From positions 434,001 to 498,000 of the forward strand of contig CAKQCB010000003.1 of assembly GCA_934216615.1 (NCBI GenBank): a stretch of DNA of 64,000 bases. Direction: 5' to 3'. Position 1 is the stretch's first letter. Every line of letters starts with the position of its first letter. Made by a program: the position numbers and the translations under genes. Below the pieces are notes generated by a model. It was not told the DNA's origin and made no database searches. It was given only the letters and a program-made list of their open reading frames with translations. This document shows, one piece after another, positions 28,871 to 37,589 of the stretch. The stretch is from an uncultured Anaerolineae bacterium. GTDB lineage: Bacteria > Chloroflexota > Anaerolineae > Aggregatilineales > Phototrophicaceae.

Positions 28871-29407
28871 TTATTGTTTGACGCGAACGAGCGCAGGACG
28901 GACTACACGTTCCCCAATGACATAGCCTTTTTGCATTGTCTGTGTAACCGTACCATTCTCGGCGTCACTCTCAGTGTCTGTACCAATAGCTTGATGTTGG
29001 ATCGGGTCAAAAGGTTGTCCTGTGGGGTCAACGGCTTCGATGCCCAAATCCACAAGCACTTTATCAATCTTGCGCATGATCAGGGTGACACCCCCTACCC
29101 ACGCGTTTTCATTCAAATCTTGCGGAACATTCTCTAACGCTCGTTCAAAATCATCAATGACGGGTAGAAACTTGGTTAAGACATCCGCCGCAGCAGCTTG
29201 AGTGCTGTCACTGAGTTCACGTTCCGCACGTTTTTTATAGTTCGAAAATTCAGCGCGGGAACGCTGCCAGCCTTCAAGATATTCTAGAGACTGAGCACGT
29301 AATTTTTCCAAACTTTCACTTCCGTTTTCTACAGTTTTCGTTTCAGTTTCTGGGGATGTTGTTTCTTCAGAAACTGTTTCATCCACGGGTTTTTCGTCTT
29401 GGCTCAC
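28871..29407 (-). CDS. grpE: nucleotide exchange factor GrpE
   Basis: Dimeric exchange factor for DnaK. An acidic, disordered N-terminus of about 40 residues is followed by a long coiled coil (LRAQSLEYLEGWQRSRAEF, NYKKRAERE) and the C-terminal beta domain with FDPIQHQAIG and GYVIGERVVRPALVRV. The GTG start at 29407 has GGGAGG eight bases upstream. That start overlaps the stop of a small upstream frame (ATGGCGTGAGC). No CIRCE element (TTAGCACTC-N9-GAGTGCTAA) is visible upstream, so HrcA control is not evident here. Confidence 0.95.
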   Translation of the reverse strand: MSQDEKPVDETVSEETTSPETETKTVENGSESLEKLRAQSLEYLEGWQRSRAEFSNYKKRAERELSDSTQAAAADVLTKFLPVIDDFERALENVPQDLNENAWVGGVTLIMRKIDKVLVDLGIEAVDPTGQPFDPIQHQAIGTDTESDAENGTVTQTMQKGYVIGERVVRPALVRVKQ

Positions 29408-29619
29408 GCCATTTCCCTCCCATCGCGTTGAGATATCGCCTTTTCTGCGATTGATACATGAAGTTTAGCCATACAATCATAGAATTGTATTAACAATGCA
29501 CAAGAAATATGCTGGAAAACACTTATTTCTGTCTTAGAATAGCGGTCAAGAACGCCTTCTGAAAATTGCAACCGCGTATTATGAAGCGAACTTTTACGCC
29601 TGTTAAGTGGCAGTTTCAT
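29404..29619 (-). CDS. possible small protein translated upstream of grpE (71 aa)
   Basis: An ATG at 29619 preceded by AGGAT opens a 71-codon frame beginning MKLPLNRRKSSLHNTRLQF and ending QRDGREMA. Its stop overlaps the grpE GTG by four bases, a layout typical of translational coupling. I recognise no family. The base composition is AT-rich and resembles promoter DNA: a TTGTGC/TATGAT pair with 16-base spacing occurs inside it on the same strand. It may instead be a leader region that happens to be open. Confidence 0.3.
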   Translation of the reverse strand: MKLPLNRRKSSLHNTRLQFSEGVLDRYSKTEISVFQHISCALLIQFYDCMAKLHVSIAEKAISQRDGREMA

Positions 29620-29694
29620 GATCCTGCAAAATCTTATGAAACTCCTATATAACACCCATAAAAATGAGGCGTTATGAGAAGAAAGGACAACACG

Positions 29695-30648
29695 ATGCAC
29701 CAGCGGATATTAGGCGTGAGCCAACTCAAAGTCGGCGCGATGGGCTACGGATGTATGGGGTTGTCGTGGGCATACGGGTCGAGCGAAGACGAGAACAGCG
29801 CGATCCAAGTGATTCACCGCGCAATCGAACTCGGCTCTACGCTGATTGATACTGCGGACGTATACGGCCCATTTACGAATGAAGAATTGGTCGGCAAAGC
29901 GCTCAAAGGCAAACGTGACCAAGTGACGTTAGCGACCAAGTGTGGGTTACTGGTGACGAACAAAGCACCAATTCAAATGTCGCGAAATGGACACCCTGAT
30001 TATGTACGTTCTGCATGTGAAGCCTCTCTGCGTCGTCTGCAAACGGATGTGATCGACCTGTACCAGCTCCACCGCATAGACCCTGAAGTGCCTGTAGAAG
30101 ACACCATCGGCGCAATGGCAGACTTGGTACAAGCGGGGAAAGTCCGTCACATTGGCATGTCTGAAGTTGATGTGCCTACCCTCGAACGTGCCCGCAAAAT
30201 TCACCCGATCACGTCACTACAATCCGAAATGTCGTTATGGACGCGCGACGTGATGGCCGAAATTCTGCCCTATTGCAAAGCGCATGAGATCGCGTTCATC
30301 CCCTTTTCACCTTTAGGGCGTGGCTATCTGACAGGGCGCATCAGCACAGAGCAGACGTATGAAAACACAGATTTCCGCGCGGGTCTGCCTCGTTTCACCC
30401 CCGAAGCGCTCGAGAAAAACCAAGTCATCTTGGATGGCATCGAAGCCGTCGCACAGAAATACAATGCCACCAAAGGACAAATTGCTCTGGCGTGGGTACT
30501 GGCACAAGGGGATCAAATTGTGCCGATTCCGGGGACAAAACGCTTAAGTTACTTAGAAGAAAACATCGCGGCGACAGAAATTGAGCTTTCCGCAGAAGAC
30601 CTCGCGACGTTAGATCAACTTCCAGAACCTTTTGGCGGACGCTATTAA
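29695..30648 (+). CDS. aldo/keto reductase
   Basis: NADPH-dependent carbonyl reductase of the AKR superfamily, cytoplasmic. The catalytic set is visible: Asp and Tyr in IDTADVYGP, Lys in LATKCG and His in LYQLHRIDP. The cofactor-binding part includes IPIPGTKRLSYLEEN. The opening LKVGAMGYGCMGLSWAYG places it with the AKR13/YajO-like 'general' aldo/keto reductases. I choose the ATG at 29695, eight bases after AGAAAGGA; an in-frame ATG at 29674 is an alternative. It is divergent from grpE, and its true substrate is unknown. Confidence 0.9.
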   Translation: MHQRILGVSQLKVGAMGYGCMGLSWAYGSSEDENSAIQVIHRAIELGSTLIDTADVYGPFTNEELVGKALKGKRDQVTLATKCGLLVTNKAPIQMSRNGHPDYVRSACEASLRRLQTDVIDLYQLHRIDPEVPVEDTIGAMADLVQAGKVRHIGMSEVDVPTLERARKIHPITSLQSEMSLWTRDVMAEILPYCKAHEIAFIPFSPLGRGYLTGRISTEQTYENTDFRAGLPRFTPEALEKNQVILDGIEAVAQKYNATKGQIALAWVLAQGDQIVPIPGTKRLSYLEENIAATEIELSAEDLATLDQLPEPFGGRY

Positions 30649-30665
30649 AAGCCGTGACTGACTTT

Positions 30666-30693
30666 CTTTGTCCTCTCTTATGCGGGGACAAAG
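30666..30693. other. hairpin between convergent aldo/keto reductase and queG
   Basis: CTTTGTCC pairs with GGACAAAG across a 12-base loop, between the two convergent stops. The T-run is absent, so it is at best a weak terminator. Confidence 0.4.
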
Positions 30694-30715
30694 GATGATT
30701 CTCAAACAGAACCCC

Positions 30716-31756
30716 TCACAAACTCAATTGTTCGAGCGCCCACAGCGCGTGTTCTTGAATCAGTGGAGAGGGGTCAATCAATAACTTCTCCAGATACGGA
30801 ATTAATTTAGGTTCACCCGAATTCCCCGACGCAATACAGGCGTTGCGTATGAATCGTTCCCGTTTGACACGCATCACAGGCGTGCCGTGATACAGCGCCG
30901 AAAAACTTTCATCCGTATGTTGTAGCGCAGTTTGTAACTGAGGGGCGGCACGCTCAACATCCACAATTTGAAATTCGGGAATCGTCGCCGTTTGCGCAAA
31001 CCGTTGAAACGGACATACCTCTTGGCACACATCACAGCCGAAAATCCAGTTTCCCATCAAAGGTCGCAAATGAAGGTCGATGCTGGCTTTATGCTCTATC
31101 GTCAAATAGCTGATGCAGCGTCGCGCGTCCAGCACATGAGGCTGGGGAAAGGCATCGGTTGGGCAGGCATTGAGACAGCGCGTACAGCTTCCGCACATCG
31201 TCGGCGCAAAACGAGGCGAATCATATTCATCCATCTCAAGATCAGTGATGATTTCGCCTAAGAAAAAATAGCTTCCGCGACGGGGATGGATGAGCATGGT
31301 ATTTTTGCCTGTGAAGCCCATTCCTGCTTGTGAAGCATGGCTTCGCTCAAGAATTGCGCCCGTATCTACATAGACTTTGCTCGCCCCGCGCGTTTGTGTC
31401 AGCCATTCGGCCAACTGATCTAACTTCTGCGCCATCACATCGTGATAATCCACCTGCCACGCATACATAGCGATGCGTCCGCGCGTCGGGTCTTGTAACA
31501 CGGCTTTGGGCATGAAGGTCGAATAATCCACCCCCACCATGATCAAGGTTTGTGCGTTGGGTAAAATGGCCGTCAAGTCGCGCCGTCTTAAAAGACGATC
31601 TGGACGGGCAAGATAGCCCATCGTGCCATACATCCCCGCCTCTACCCAGCGCTCATAGGCATCTAACGTGGGCGAAGGTATAGCCCGCGTGATGCCAATC
31701 ATATTAAAGCCGAGTGCTAACGCGTGTGTTTTTAAGTCTTGTACGTTCATAAACAT
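30716..31756 (-). CDS. queG: epoxyqueuosine reductase
   Basis: Cobalamin- and iron-sulfur-dependent enzyme that reduces epoxyqueuosine to queuosine in tRNA wobble positions. The N-terminal DUF1730 region includes LIMVGVDYSTF and the catalytic-region DTGAILERSHASQAGMGFTG. Two 4Fe-4S motifs follow, CGSCTRCLNACPTDAF and CDVCQEVCPF. The C-terminal HEAT-like tail (LEKLLIDPSPLIQEHALWAL) is also typical. Starts at GTG 31759, ATG 31756 or ATG 31750 are all possible; no clear ribosome-binding site decides. No other queuosine genes are in the window. Confidence 0.93.
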   Translation of the reverse strand: MFMNVQDLKTHALALGFNMIGITRAIPSPTLDAYERWVEAGMYGTMGYLARPDRLLRRRDLTAILPNAQTLIMVGVDYSTFMPKAVLQDPTRGRIAMYAWQVDYHDVMAQKLDQLAEWLTQTRGASKVYVDTGAILERSHASQAGMGFTGKNTMLIHPRRGSYFFLGEIITDLEMDEYDSPRFAPTMCGSCTRCLNACPTDAFPQPHVLDARRCISYLTIEHKASIDLHLRPLMGNWIFGCDVCQEVCPFQRFAQTATIPEFQIVDVERAAPQLQTALQHTDESFSALYHGTPVMRVKRERFIRNACIASGNSGEPKLIPYLEKLLIDPSPLIQEHALWALEQLSL

Positions 31757-31785
31757 CACAAATTTATCAATTGCATCTCACGATT

Positions 31786-31815
31786 TCGAAACACGCCCTA
31801 TGCCTGCGCTATAAT
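31786..31815 (+). promoter_or_regulatory. probable promoter of the acyl-CoA block
   Basis: TCGAAA (31786-31791) and a perfect TATAAT (31810-31815) are 18 bases apart, 66 bases before the acyl-CoA dehydrogenase ATG. The following genes run in the same direction to about 37.4 kb. Confidence 0.5.
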
Positions 31816-31880
31816 TGAGCCAATTAAACTTGTAAAAAATTGTTTTTCATACACCTGATGAGCCTTATGGAGTACTTTAT

Positions 31881-33071
31881 ATGAGTGTTCAAGAGAATAA
31901 CCAAGCACTGTTTCCAGAGTTCACCGCTGAACATACCATGTTACGTAAGATGGTACGCGAATTTGCCGAAAATGAGATTGCCCCCATCGCCGCAGAATTT
32001 GACGAAAGCGGTGAATTTCCGCTGGCAACCATCAAGAAAATGGGCGAGATGGGCTTGATGGGCATCGAAATTCCTGAAGAATATGGCGGTGCAGGCATGG
32101 ACACCCTCGCCTATGTGCTGACGATGGTGGAAGTTGCTAAAGCGGACGCCAGTCACAGCACAATCGTCAGCGTGAACAATTCCCTTTACTGCCATGCGAT
32201 TTATAAGTTTGGCACAGAAGCTCAAAAGCAACATTTCCTTGTGCCTGTCGCCAGTGGTGAAAAGATCGGCGCTTATAGTTTAACAGAACCGATGAGCGGG
32301 TCTGACGCAGGCACGATGGAAAGCCGTGCGGTGCTCAACGAAGCCGGAACTCACTACATCATCAATGGGCGCAAAAGCTGGGTCACCAGCGGCCCCGTTG
32401 CGGACTTCGTCATCTTGTTCACGATGACCGATCCCGAAAAGGGACATAAAGGGGTCACCGCCTTTTTGATCGATGCTGACCAACAGGGCTTCATTCGGGG
32501 TAAAAAAGAACCGAAGTTGGGCATCCGCGCCAGCGCCACCAGCGAACTCATGTTTGAAAATTACGAAGTCTCGGTAGAAAACATGCTAGGCGGACGAGGC
32601 GAAGGCTTCAAAATTGCGATGACCGTTCTCGACGCGGGGCGCATCGGCATCGCTTCGCAAGCGTTAGGGATCGCTGAAGCCGCTTATGAAGCGAGCATTC
32701 TCTATGCGCGTGAACGGCAGGCTTTCGGTGGCCCTATCGGTCAATTTCAGATGATTCAACAAAAGATTGCCGACATGAAAACCCGCATCGAAGCCAGCCG
32801 TCTGCTCATCTACAGTGCCTGTGCCGCGAAGGAACGTTCCAAAACCAACGGCGGACGATACACCCTCGAAGCCAGCATGGCAAAACTTTTCGCCAGCGAA
32901 ACCGCCATGTTTGTGACTGATGAAGCGGTACAAATTCATGGTGGAATGGGCTACAGTAAAGAAGTGCCAGTCGAACGTTATTATCGCGATGCCCGCATCA
33001 CCCGCATTTATGAAGGTACTAGCGAGGTGCAAAGAATGGTCATCGCCCGCAACGAATTAGGATTACGCTAA
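31881..33071 (+). CDS. acyl-CoA dehydrogenase
   Basis: FAD enzyme that introduces the alpha-beta double bond in acyl-CoAs and passes electrons to ETF. It shows the two family signatures, GAYSLTEPMSGSDAGTMESRA and the C-terminal QIHGGMGYSKEVPVERYYRD. The catalytic Glu is in IYEGTSEVQRMVIARN, the position used by short-chain/butyryl-type enzymes. Short- or branched-chain substrates are therefore likely. The length of 396 aa is typical. GGAG stands upstream of the ATG. The stop overlaps the next ATG by one base (TAATG). Confidence 0.95.
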   Translation: MSVQENNQALFPEFTAEHTMLRKMVREFAENEIAPIAAEFDESGEFPLATIKKMGEMGLMGIEIPEEYGGAGMDTLAYVLTMVEVAKADASHSTIVSVNNSLYCHAIYKFGTEAQKQHFLVPVASGEKIGAYSLTEPMSGSDAGTMESRAVLNEAGTHYIINGRKSWVTSGPVADFVILFTMTDPEKGHKGVTAFLIDADQQGFIRGKKEPKLGIRASATSELMFENYEVSVENMLGGRGEGFKIAMTVLDAGRIGIASQALGIAEAAYEASILYARERQAFGGPIGQFQMIQQKIADMKTRIEASRLLIYSACAAKERSKTNGGRYTLEASMAKLFASETAMFVTDEAVQIHGGMGYSKEVPVERYYRDARITRIYEGTSEVQRMVIARNELGLR

Positions 33072-34117
33072 TGACAGAAACCATGCGCGCAGCAGTGATT
33101 CAACGTCACGGTGGAAGAGAAGTTGTTGAAATGCGCTCTGACCTTCCAAAGCCACCCCCGCCCAAAGCAGGAGAAGTTCAAGTACGTATCCACGCGGCGG
33201 CTTTAAACCGTTTGGATATTTGGGTGCGAGATGGCTGGGACGGCTTGAATCTACAAATGCCCCATGTCACCTGCTCTGATGGTGCGGGGGTGGTTGAAGC
33301 TGTTGGTGAAAATATCATTCAGTTCACCGCAGGGGATCGTGTAGGCATCAACCCTAGTTTGTATGATCCCAAAGAAGTGCTCGAACGTGGTGACGAGAAC
33401 TTAATCTATGATGCGCCAATTCTCGGTGAGCATGTACCGGGGGTCGCCGCTGAATGGGTGAACTTGCCCGCTCGTAATTTAATCCATCTTCCATCTGACA
33501 TCAGCTTTCAACAATCGGCCGCCGCAGGGTTGGTCTATATCACCGCATGGCATTCGCTCATCAAACGGGGGGGCTTACGCGCTGGCGAAAGTGTCTTGAT
33601 CGTCGGCGCGGGTGGAGGCGTGAATACCGCCAGCATCCAAATTGCCAAACTCTGCGGGGCGAAAGTGTATGTCGTCGCCAGTAACACAGAAAAAGCCCAA
33701 CAAGCAAGAGACTTGGGCGCGGAAGAAGTCATCAACCGCGCAGAAGAACCGAATTGGTCGAAAGCCCTTTTCAAACTCACCCAACGGCAAGGGGTAGATG
33801 TGGTTGTGGATAATGTGGGACAAGCGACGATGTTCGACAGCATCCGTTCGGTAAAACGTGGGGGGCGCATTTTGATCGTCGGCAACACCAGCGGGCCGAT
33901 GTTCAACCTCGACCTGCGTTATTTGTTCAGCAAGCACATCAGTTTGATTGGCAGTTCGATGGGCACCACGCAAGATTTCCGCGAGGTGATGAACTTGATC
34001 TTTTCGGGCAAATTACAGCCAGTAGTTGGCGCGACCCTTCCTTTAAGCGAAGTGCAAGAAGCACATCGTTTGATGGAAGAAGGCGCGGTATTTGGCAAGA
34101 TCGTCTTGGAGCTTTAA
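33071..34117 (+). CDS. zinc-type/quinone oxidoreductase (MDR superfamily)
   Basis: NAD(P)H-dependent medium-chain dehydrogenase/reductase with a GroES-like N-terminal domain (AALNRLDIWVRDGW, CSDGAGVVEAVGENI) and a Rossmann domain with VLIVGAGGGVNTASIQIAK and GGRILIVGNTSG. The lobe cysteines that hold a structural zinc are not evident, so it leans towards the quinone-oxidoreductase or enoyl-reductase type. Translationally coupled to the acyl-CoA dehydrogenase by a one-base overlap. A role in acyl-CoA or aldehyde reduction is a reasonable guess, but the substrate is unknown. Confidence 0.88.
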   Translation: MTETMRAAVIQRHGGREVVEMRSDLPKPPPPKAGEVQVRIHAAALNRLDIWVRDGWDGLNLQMPHVTCSDGAGVVEAVGENIIQFTAGDRVGINPSLYDPKEVLERGDENLIYDAPILGEHVPGVAAEWVNLPARNLIHLPSDISFQQSAAAGLVYITAWHSLIKRGGLRAGESVLIVGAGGGVNTASIQIAKLCGAKVYVVASNTEKAQQARDLGAEEVINRAEEPNWSKALFKLTQRQGVDVVVDNVGQATMFDSIRSVKRGGRILIVGNTSGPMFNLDLRYLFSKHISLIGSSMGTTQDFREVMNLIFSGKLQPVVGATLPLSEVQEAHRLMEEGAVFGKIVLEL

Positions 34118-34124
34118 TCCCATT

Positions 34125-34610
34125 ATGCCCAGCCCGATCCATACGCGAATCACATTGATGAAATCCATTGCGGAAAAGCTGGGCTTACCCCCGATCCAAA
34201 CGCTGGCGAAACAACCCGGAACACAGTCGGTTCACCGCATCACGTTTCATTATTTTGATGCGCGCCTGCCTGAACGTGTCGCCACGTTGAGCAAAACGAT
34301 CACTACAGGCATCCGCATTGAAGCGAAACCGAGCCAAAACCCGAACGAAAAAATGGATATCTTCCCTATCACCCCTTTTCGTTTTGAACAGCTTACCAAG
34401 TCGCTTCAGTCGATCCATTTTGACACCCTGCCCGACCAAGAGGAGCTTCCTTATTATGACAGCGTGGATTTATGGATGGTTGAACGAGCAGCAGGCACAT
34501 TTCATCATAATGTGATTGTCGCACCCGCGTTGGCATTGGATGCGAGTGTGAGTATGCACGCCCGTTTGGTGAACCTCATCCGTAATGTACTTCCCGAAGC
34601 GGTACGCTAA
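34125..34610 (+). CDS. hypothetical protein (~161 aa)
   Basis: I do not recognise the family. The frame opens upstream inside the MDR gene; the ATG at 34125, with GGAG 13 bases before it, avoids the overlap. The protein is mixed alpha/beta with no membrane segment: ITLMKSIAEKLGLPPI at the start, VHRITFHYFDARLPER in the middle, and a helical end SMHARLVNLIRNVLPEAV. Its place between the MDR enzyme and the CYTH protein, same strand and close spacing, suggests one transcript. Confidence 0.6.
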   Translation: MPSPIHTRITLMKSIAEKLGLPPIQTLAKQPGTQSVHRITFHYFDARLPERVATLSKTITTGIRIEAKPSQNPNEKMDIFPITPFRFEQLTKSLQSIHFDTLPDQEELPYYDSVDLWMVERAAGTFHHNVIVAPALALDASVSMHARLVNLIRNVLPEAVR

Positions 34611-34642
34611 CCCAATTTCATAGAAAGAATGGTGAGGTTTTC

Positions 34643-35242
34643 ATGGCCTATAGCGAAATTGAAATCAAGTTCTTAGTAGACAACCTGCATGAGGTCGAGG
34701 CACGCCTCAAAACGGCGGATGCGCGTTTGGTCGCCCCGCGCGTGTATGAGCGAAACGTCCGTTATGAAAATGCAGATAAAACCTTACGTGAACAAAAGAA
34801 AGTGGTTCGCTTACGCCAAGATACGCGGGTGCGCCTAACCTTCAAAGATGAAGGTGGGGGACGCTTAGCCAGCGGTGCATTTTCGCGTTTTGAAGCAGAA
34901 GTTGAAGTCAGCGATTTTGACGCGATGAATGTGATCCTTGAACGCCTCGGCTATTTCCCGCACATGATCTATGAAAAGTACCGCACGACTTACACCCTTG
35001 AAGGGGCGGAAGTTGTGCTCGACGAAATGCCTTACGGTCACTTTGTAGAGATCGAAGGTGAAGAAACGGCGATCCAAAAAGTGATGCAAATCCTCGGGTT
35101 AAACGAAACCAGCGCCATGCAAGGGGGTTATGCCGTATTGTTCGAGAATGTCAAACGCAGTTTAGGACTCCACTTCCAAGATTTGACGTTTGCTAATTTT
35201 GAAGGAATTTCTGTACCAGCCAATGCCTTTAAGTTTGGCTAG
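34643..35242 (+). CDS. CYTH-domain protein (class IV adenylate cyclase / triphosphatase-like)
   Basis: CYTH enzymes act on triphosphates inside a beta-barrel tunnel using paired Glu/Lys/Arg residues and divalent metal. The ExExK motif is EIEIKFLV at the N-terminus. It is followed by KKVVRLRQDTRVRLTFKDEG, FEAEVEVSDFDAMNVILERL, YEKYRTTYTL and a late HFVEIEGEE. These follow the CyaB/ThTPase order. The length of 199 aa is standard. GGTGAGG precedes the ATG. Whether it makes cAMP or hydrolyses thiamine triphosphate or tripolyphosphate cannot be decided here. Confidence 0.87.
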   Translation: MAYSEIEIKFLVDNLHEVEARLKTADARLVAPRVYERNVRYENADKTLREQKKVVRLRQDTRVRLTFKDEGGGRLASGAFSRFEAEVEVSDFDAMNVILERLGYFPHMIYEKYRTTYTLEGAEVVLDEMPYGHFVEIEGEETAIQKVMQILGLNETSAMQGGYAVLFENVKRSLGLHFQDLTFANFEGISVPANAFKFG

Positions 35243-35267
35243 ATGTACCCTGTGAAAGGCCATTTCT

Positions 35268-36935
35268 ATGACCGATAAACCCGCAAAACTACGCGAAGCC
35301 CGTGAGCGCTGGCGTGAACATACTTACCAAAAGTCGATCTCGAAATTCAAGGAACGCAAAGCGCAGTTTGTGAGTTCGTCGGGCATACCGTTAGAACCGA
35401 TCACCTTACCCGCTGAAGACAGCACCGACGCTGTTGAGAGTTTAGGCTTTCCGGGGGAATATCCGTTTACACGCGGAATCCAACCCGCGATGTATCGCAG
35501 TCGCTTTTGGACGATGCGCCAATATGCGGGGTACGCCACTGCCGAAGAATCCAACGCGCGCTATCGCTTCTTGCTGGAACAAGGGCAAAGCGGGTTAAGC
35601 GTCGCCTTCGACCTGCCGACCCAAATCGGCTATGATGCCGATGACACGATGGCATTAGGTGAAGTGGGTAAAGTCGGCGTCAGCATCAGCAGTACGCAAG
35701 ATATGGCGGCGCTGTTTGCGGGCATCCCTCTGGATCAAGTCTCGACCAGCATGACGATCAACGCGCCCGCGTCGGTTTTGTTGGCGATGTACATCGCCGT
35801 TGCTAAGCGTCAAGGGGTTGAAACCCATCAACTGCGGGGCACCATCCAAAATGATATTTTGAAAGAATACATCGCCCGCGGGACGTACATTTACCCCCCC
35901 AAAGCGTCGATGCGCCTGATCACCGATATTTTTGGCTACTGTCAAACCCACGTCCCGCATTGGAATACGATCAGCATCAGCGGGTATCACATTCGCGAAG
36001 CAGGCAGTACCGCCGCGCAAGAAGTCGCGTTCACACTTGCGAACGGGATCGCCTATGTGCAAGCGGCGGTTGAAGCTGGCCTTACTGTCGATGCGTTTGC
36101 GCCCCAACTGTCCTTCTTCTTCAACGCGCACAATCAATTTTTAGAAGAAGTGGCAAAATTCCGCGCGGCACGTCGCCTGTGGGCGAAGATCATGCGCGAA
36201 CGGTTCGACGCCAAAGACCCCAAAAGCTGGATGCTACGCTTCCACACACAGACGGGCGGAAGCACGCTCACCGCACAACAGCCGTTGAATAATATCGTGC
36301 GTGTATCTTTGCAGGCGCTTTCTTCCGTGTTAGGGGGGACCCAGTCGCTCCACACCAACAGCATGGATGAAGCCCTCGCCCTGCCCAGCCAACAAGCGGT
36401 ACAAGTTGCGCTGCGCACACAGCAGATCATCGCGTATGAATCCGGCGTGGCGGACGTCATCGACCCGTTAGCAGGCAGTTATTTGATCGAACACCTGACG
36501 GATGAAATCGAACGCTTAGCCATAGAACAAATCGCCGAGATTGACGCGATAGGCGGGGCGCTCACCGCGATTGAGCAAGGCTATATACAGGATAAAATCC
36601 AACAAGCCGCGTATGAATATCAAAAGGCGGTTGAGAGCAAAGAACAGATCATCGTGGGCATGAATCAGTTTGTCCAAGAAGAAACCACGCCGATTGACCT
36701 CTTACGGGTCGATCCGTCGATTGAGCAAGGGCAAAGAGATCGTCTCGCTCAACTTCGCGCGTCGCGAGACAACGATAAAGTGCTCTCTCTACGGGAACGT
36801 CTACATACCGAAGCACAAGGGACGAGTAACCTCATGCCCCTCTTGGTCGAATGTGTAGAAAACGATGTCACGTTGGGGGAAATTTGTAACACCCTGCGCG
36901 AAGTGTTCGGGGAATATCAACCCGAAGCGTTATAA
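35268..36935 (+). CDS. methylmalonyl-CoA mutase, large catalytic subunit (no B12 domain)
   Basis: The TIM-barrel half of methylmalonyl-CoA mutase (or a close acyl-CoA mutase) that rearranges methylmalonyl-CoA to succinyl-CoA. Typical stretches are [20 protein letters not shown], the tyrosine region [29 protein letters not shown], and [17 protein letters not shown] carrying the active-site His. The protein ends at residue 555, where the fused forms continue into a cobalamin-binding domain. This one therefore needs a separate small subunit, which is not in the window. It stands 26 bases after the CYTH gene and before the carboxylase genes. Confidence 0.93.
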   Translation: MTDKPAKLREARERWREHTYQKSISKFKERKAQFVSSSGIPLEPITLPAEDSTDAVESLGFPGEYPFTRGIQPAMYRSRFWTMRQYAGYATAEESNARYRFLLEQGQSGLSVAFDLPTQIGYDADDTMALGEVGKVGVSISSTQDMAALFAGIPLDQVSTSMTINAPASVLLAMYIAVAKRQGVETHQLRGTIQNDILKEYIARGTYIYPPKASMRLITDIFGYCQTHVPHWNTISISGYHIREAGSTAAQEVAFTLANGIAYVQAAVEAGLTVDAFAPQLSFFFNAHNQFLEEVAKFRAARRLWAKIMRERFDAKDPKSWMLRFHTQTGGSTLTAQQPLNNIVRVSLQALSSVLGGTQSLHTNSMDEALALPSQQAVQVALRTQQIIAYESGVADVIDPLAGSYLIEHLTDEIERLAIEQIAEIDAIGGALTAIEQGYIQDKIQQAAYEYQKAVESKEQIIVGMNQFVQEETTPIDLLRVDPSIEQGQRDRLAQLRASRDNDKVLSLRERLHTEAQGTSNLMPLLVECVENDVTLGEICNTLREVFGEYQPEAL

Positions 36936-36937
36936 GC

Positions 36938-37393
36938 ATGACGAGACAGCATTTCCAACGCGGGTTTTGGTTCACCTGTATGATCTTGATTAGCATCGGC
37001 ATACAACAGTTGTTGAACATCGGAACCCTGCTCAGCCTTCCCGAAGCAGTGCGCGCACATATCAGCTTGAGCCTTCCGCTGGAAATGACGATCGGCGTCC
37101 TCTTCATCAGCTTGGTCATCGTGATCGTGTATCAACTTTTCCGCGTGCGGGGACGGGTTGGGCAACCGCGATGGATGAACCGTGCGCGCTGGCTTATGAT
37201 CGGCTATCTCGTTTGGGTGGGAACACGCCTCACAATTTTTGCCCAAGCGGATTATGACCGAAACCGACTACTTTTTTTATGGATACTCATTGGAGGGATA
37301 AGTCTCGTTCTTTTTGTTCAGAATATACGATACACGGCTCCACAATCCCCGCCAAACACGGGAAATGTAGAGCAGGTAAAAAATGAAAATTGA
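36938..37393 (+). CDS. small membrane protein of unknown function (~151 aa)
   Basis: Three or four hydrophobic segments are visible: FWFTCMILISIGIQQLL, TIGVLFISLVIVIVYQLF, ARWLMIGYLVWVGTRLTIF and LFLWILIGGISLVLFV. They are linked by basic loops, with a polar C-terminal tail. I do not recognise a family. It starts two bases after the mutase stop on the same strand, so it is likely co-transcribed and perhaps a passenger. No signal sequence is separate from the first helix. Confidence 0.6.
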   Translation: MTRQHFQRGFWFTCMILISIGIQQLLNIGTLLSLPEAVRAHISLSLPLEMTIGVLFISLVIVIVYQLFRVRGRVGQPRWMNRARWLMIGYLVWVGTRLTIFAQADYDRNRLLFLWILIGGISLVLFVQNIRYTAPQSPPNTGNVEQVKNEN

Positions 37394-37589
37394 AGCCGAC
37401 TTCGTCACACTTTGTACAGTAAAAGTCGTTGCATCCCTGTGAGGTCTGCGTTACGCTTTGTTCAGCATGGGGTTGTAAAGACAGTAACTTCAGTGATTCA
37501 TGGGGTCTCATCAACCCTTTCGAAAATATTATAGTTGTCCATTGACATCAGCTTGAATGCTGACAGTGGCATGGTAGAGAGTCCATTTT

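Noticed and set aside
35655..36137. 160-codon open frame on the minus strand
   Set aside because: It lies wholly opposite the methylmalonyl-CoA mutase gene, whose protein is convincing at every motif; the mirrored frame shows no family-like sequence.
37287..37514. Minus-strand frame with a CxxC (YCTKCDEVGF)
   Set aside because: It overlaps the end of the small membrane protein gene, has no ribosome-binding site and no recognisable fold; the CxxC alone is not enough.
37548..37575. TTGACA near 37545 before the carboxyltransferase gene, as a promoter
   Set aside because: No acceptable -10 lies 16-18 bases downstream; the nearby CAGC/GCTG pairing makes a small hairpin only.
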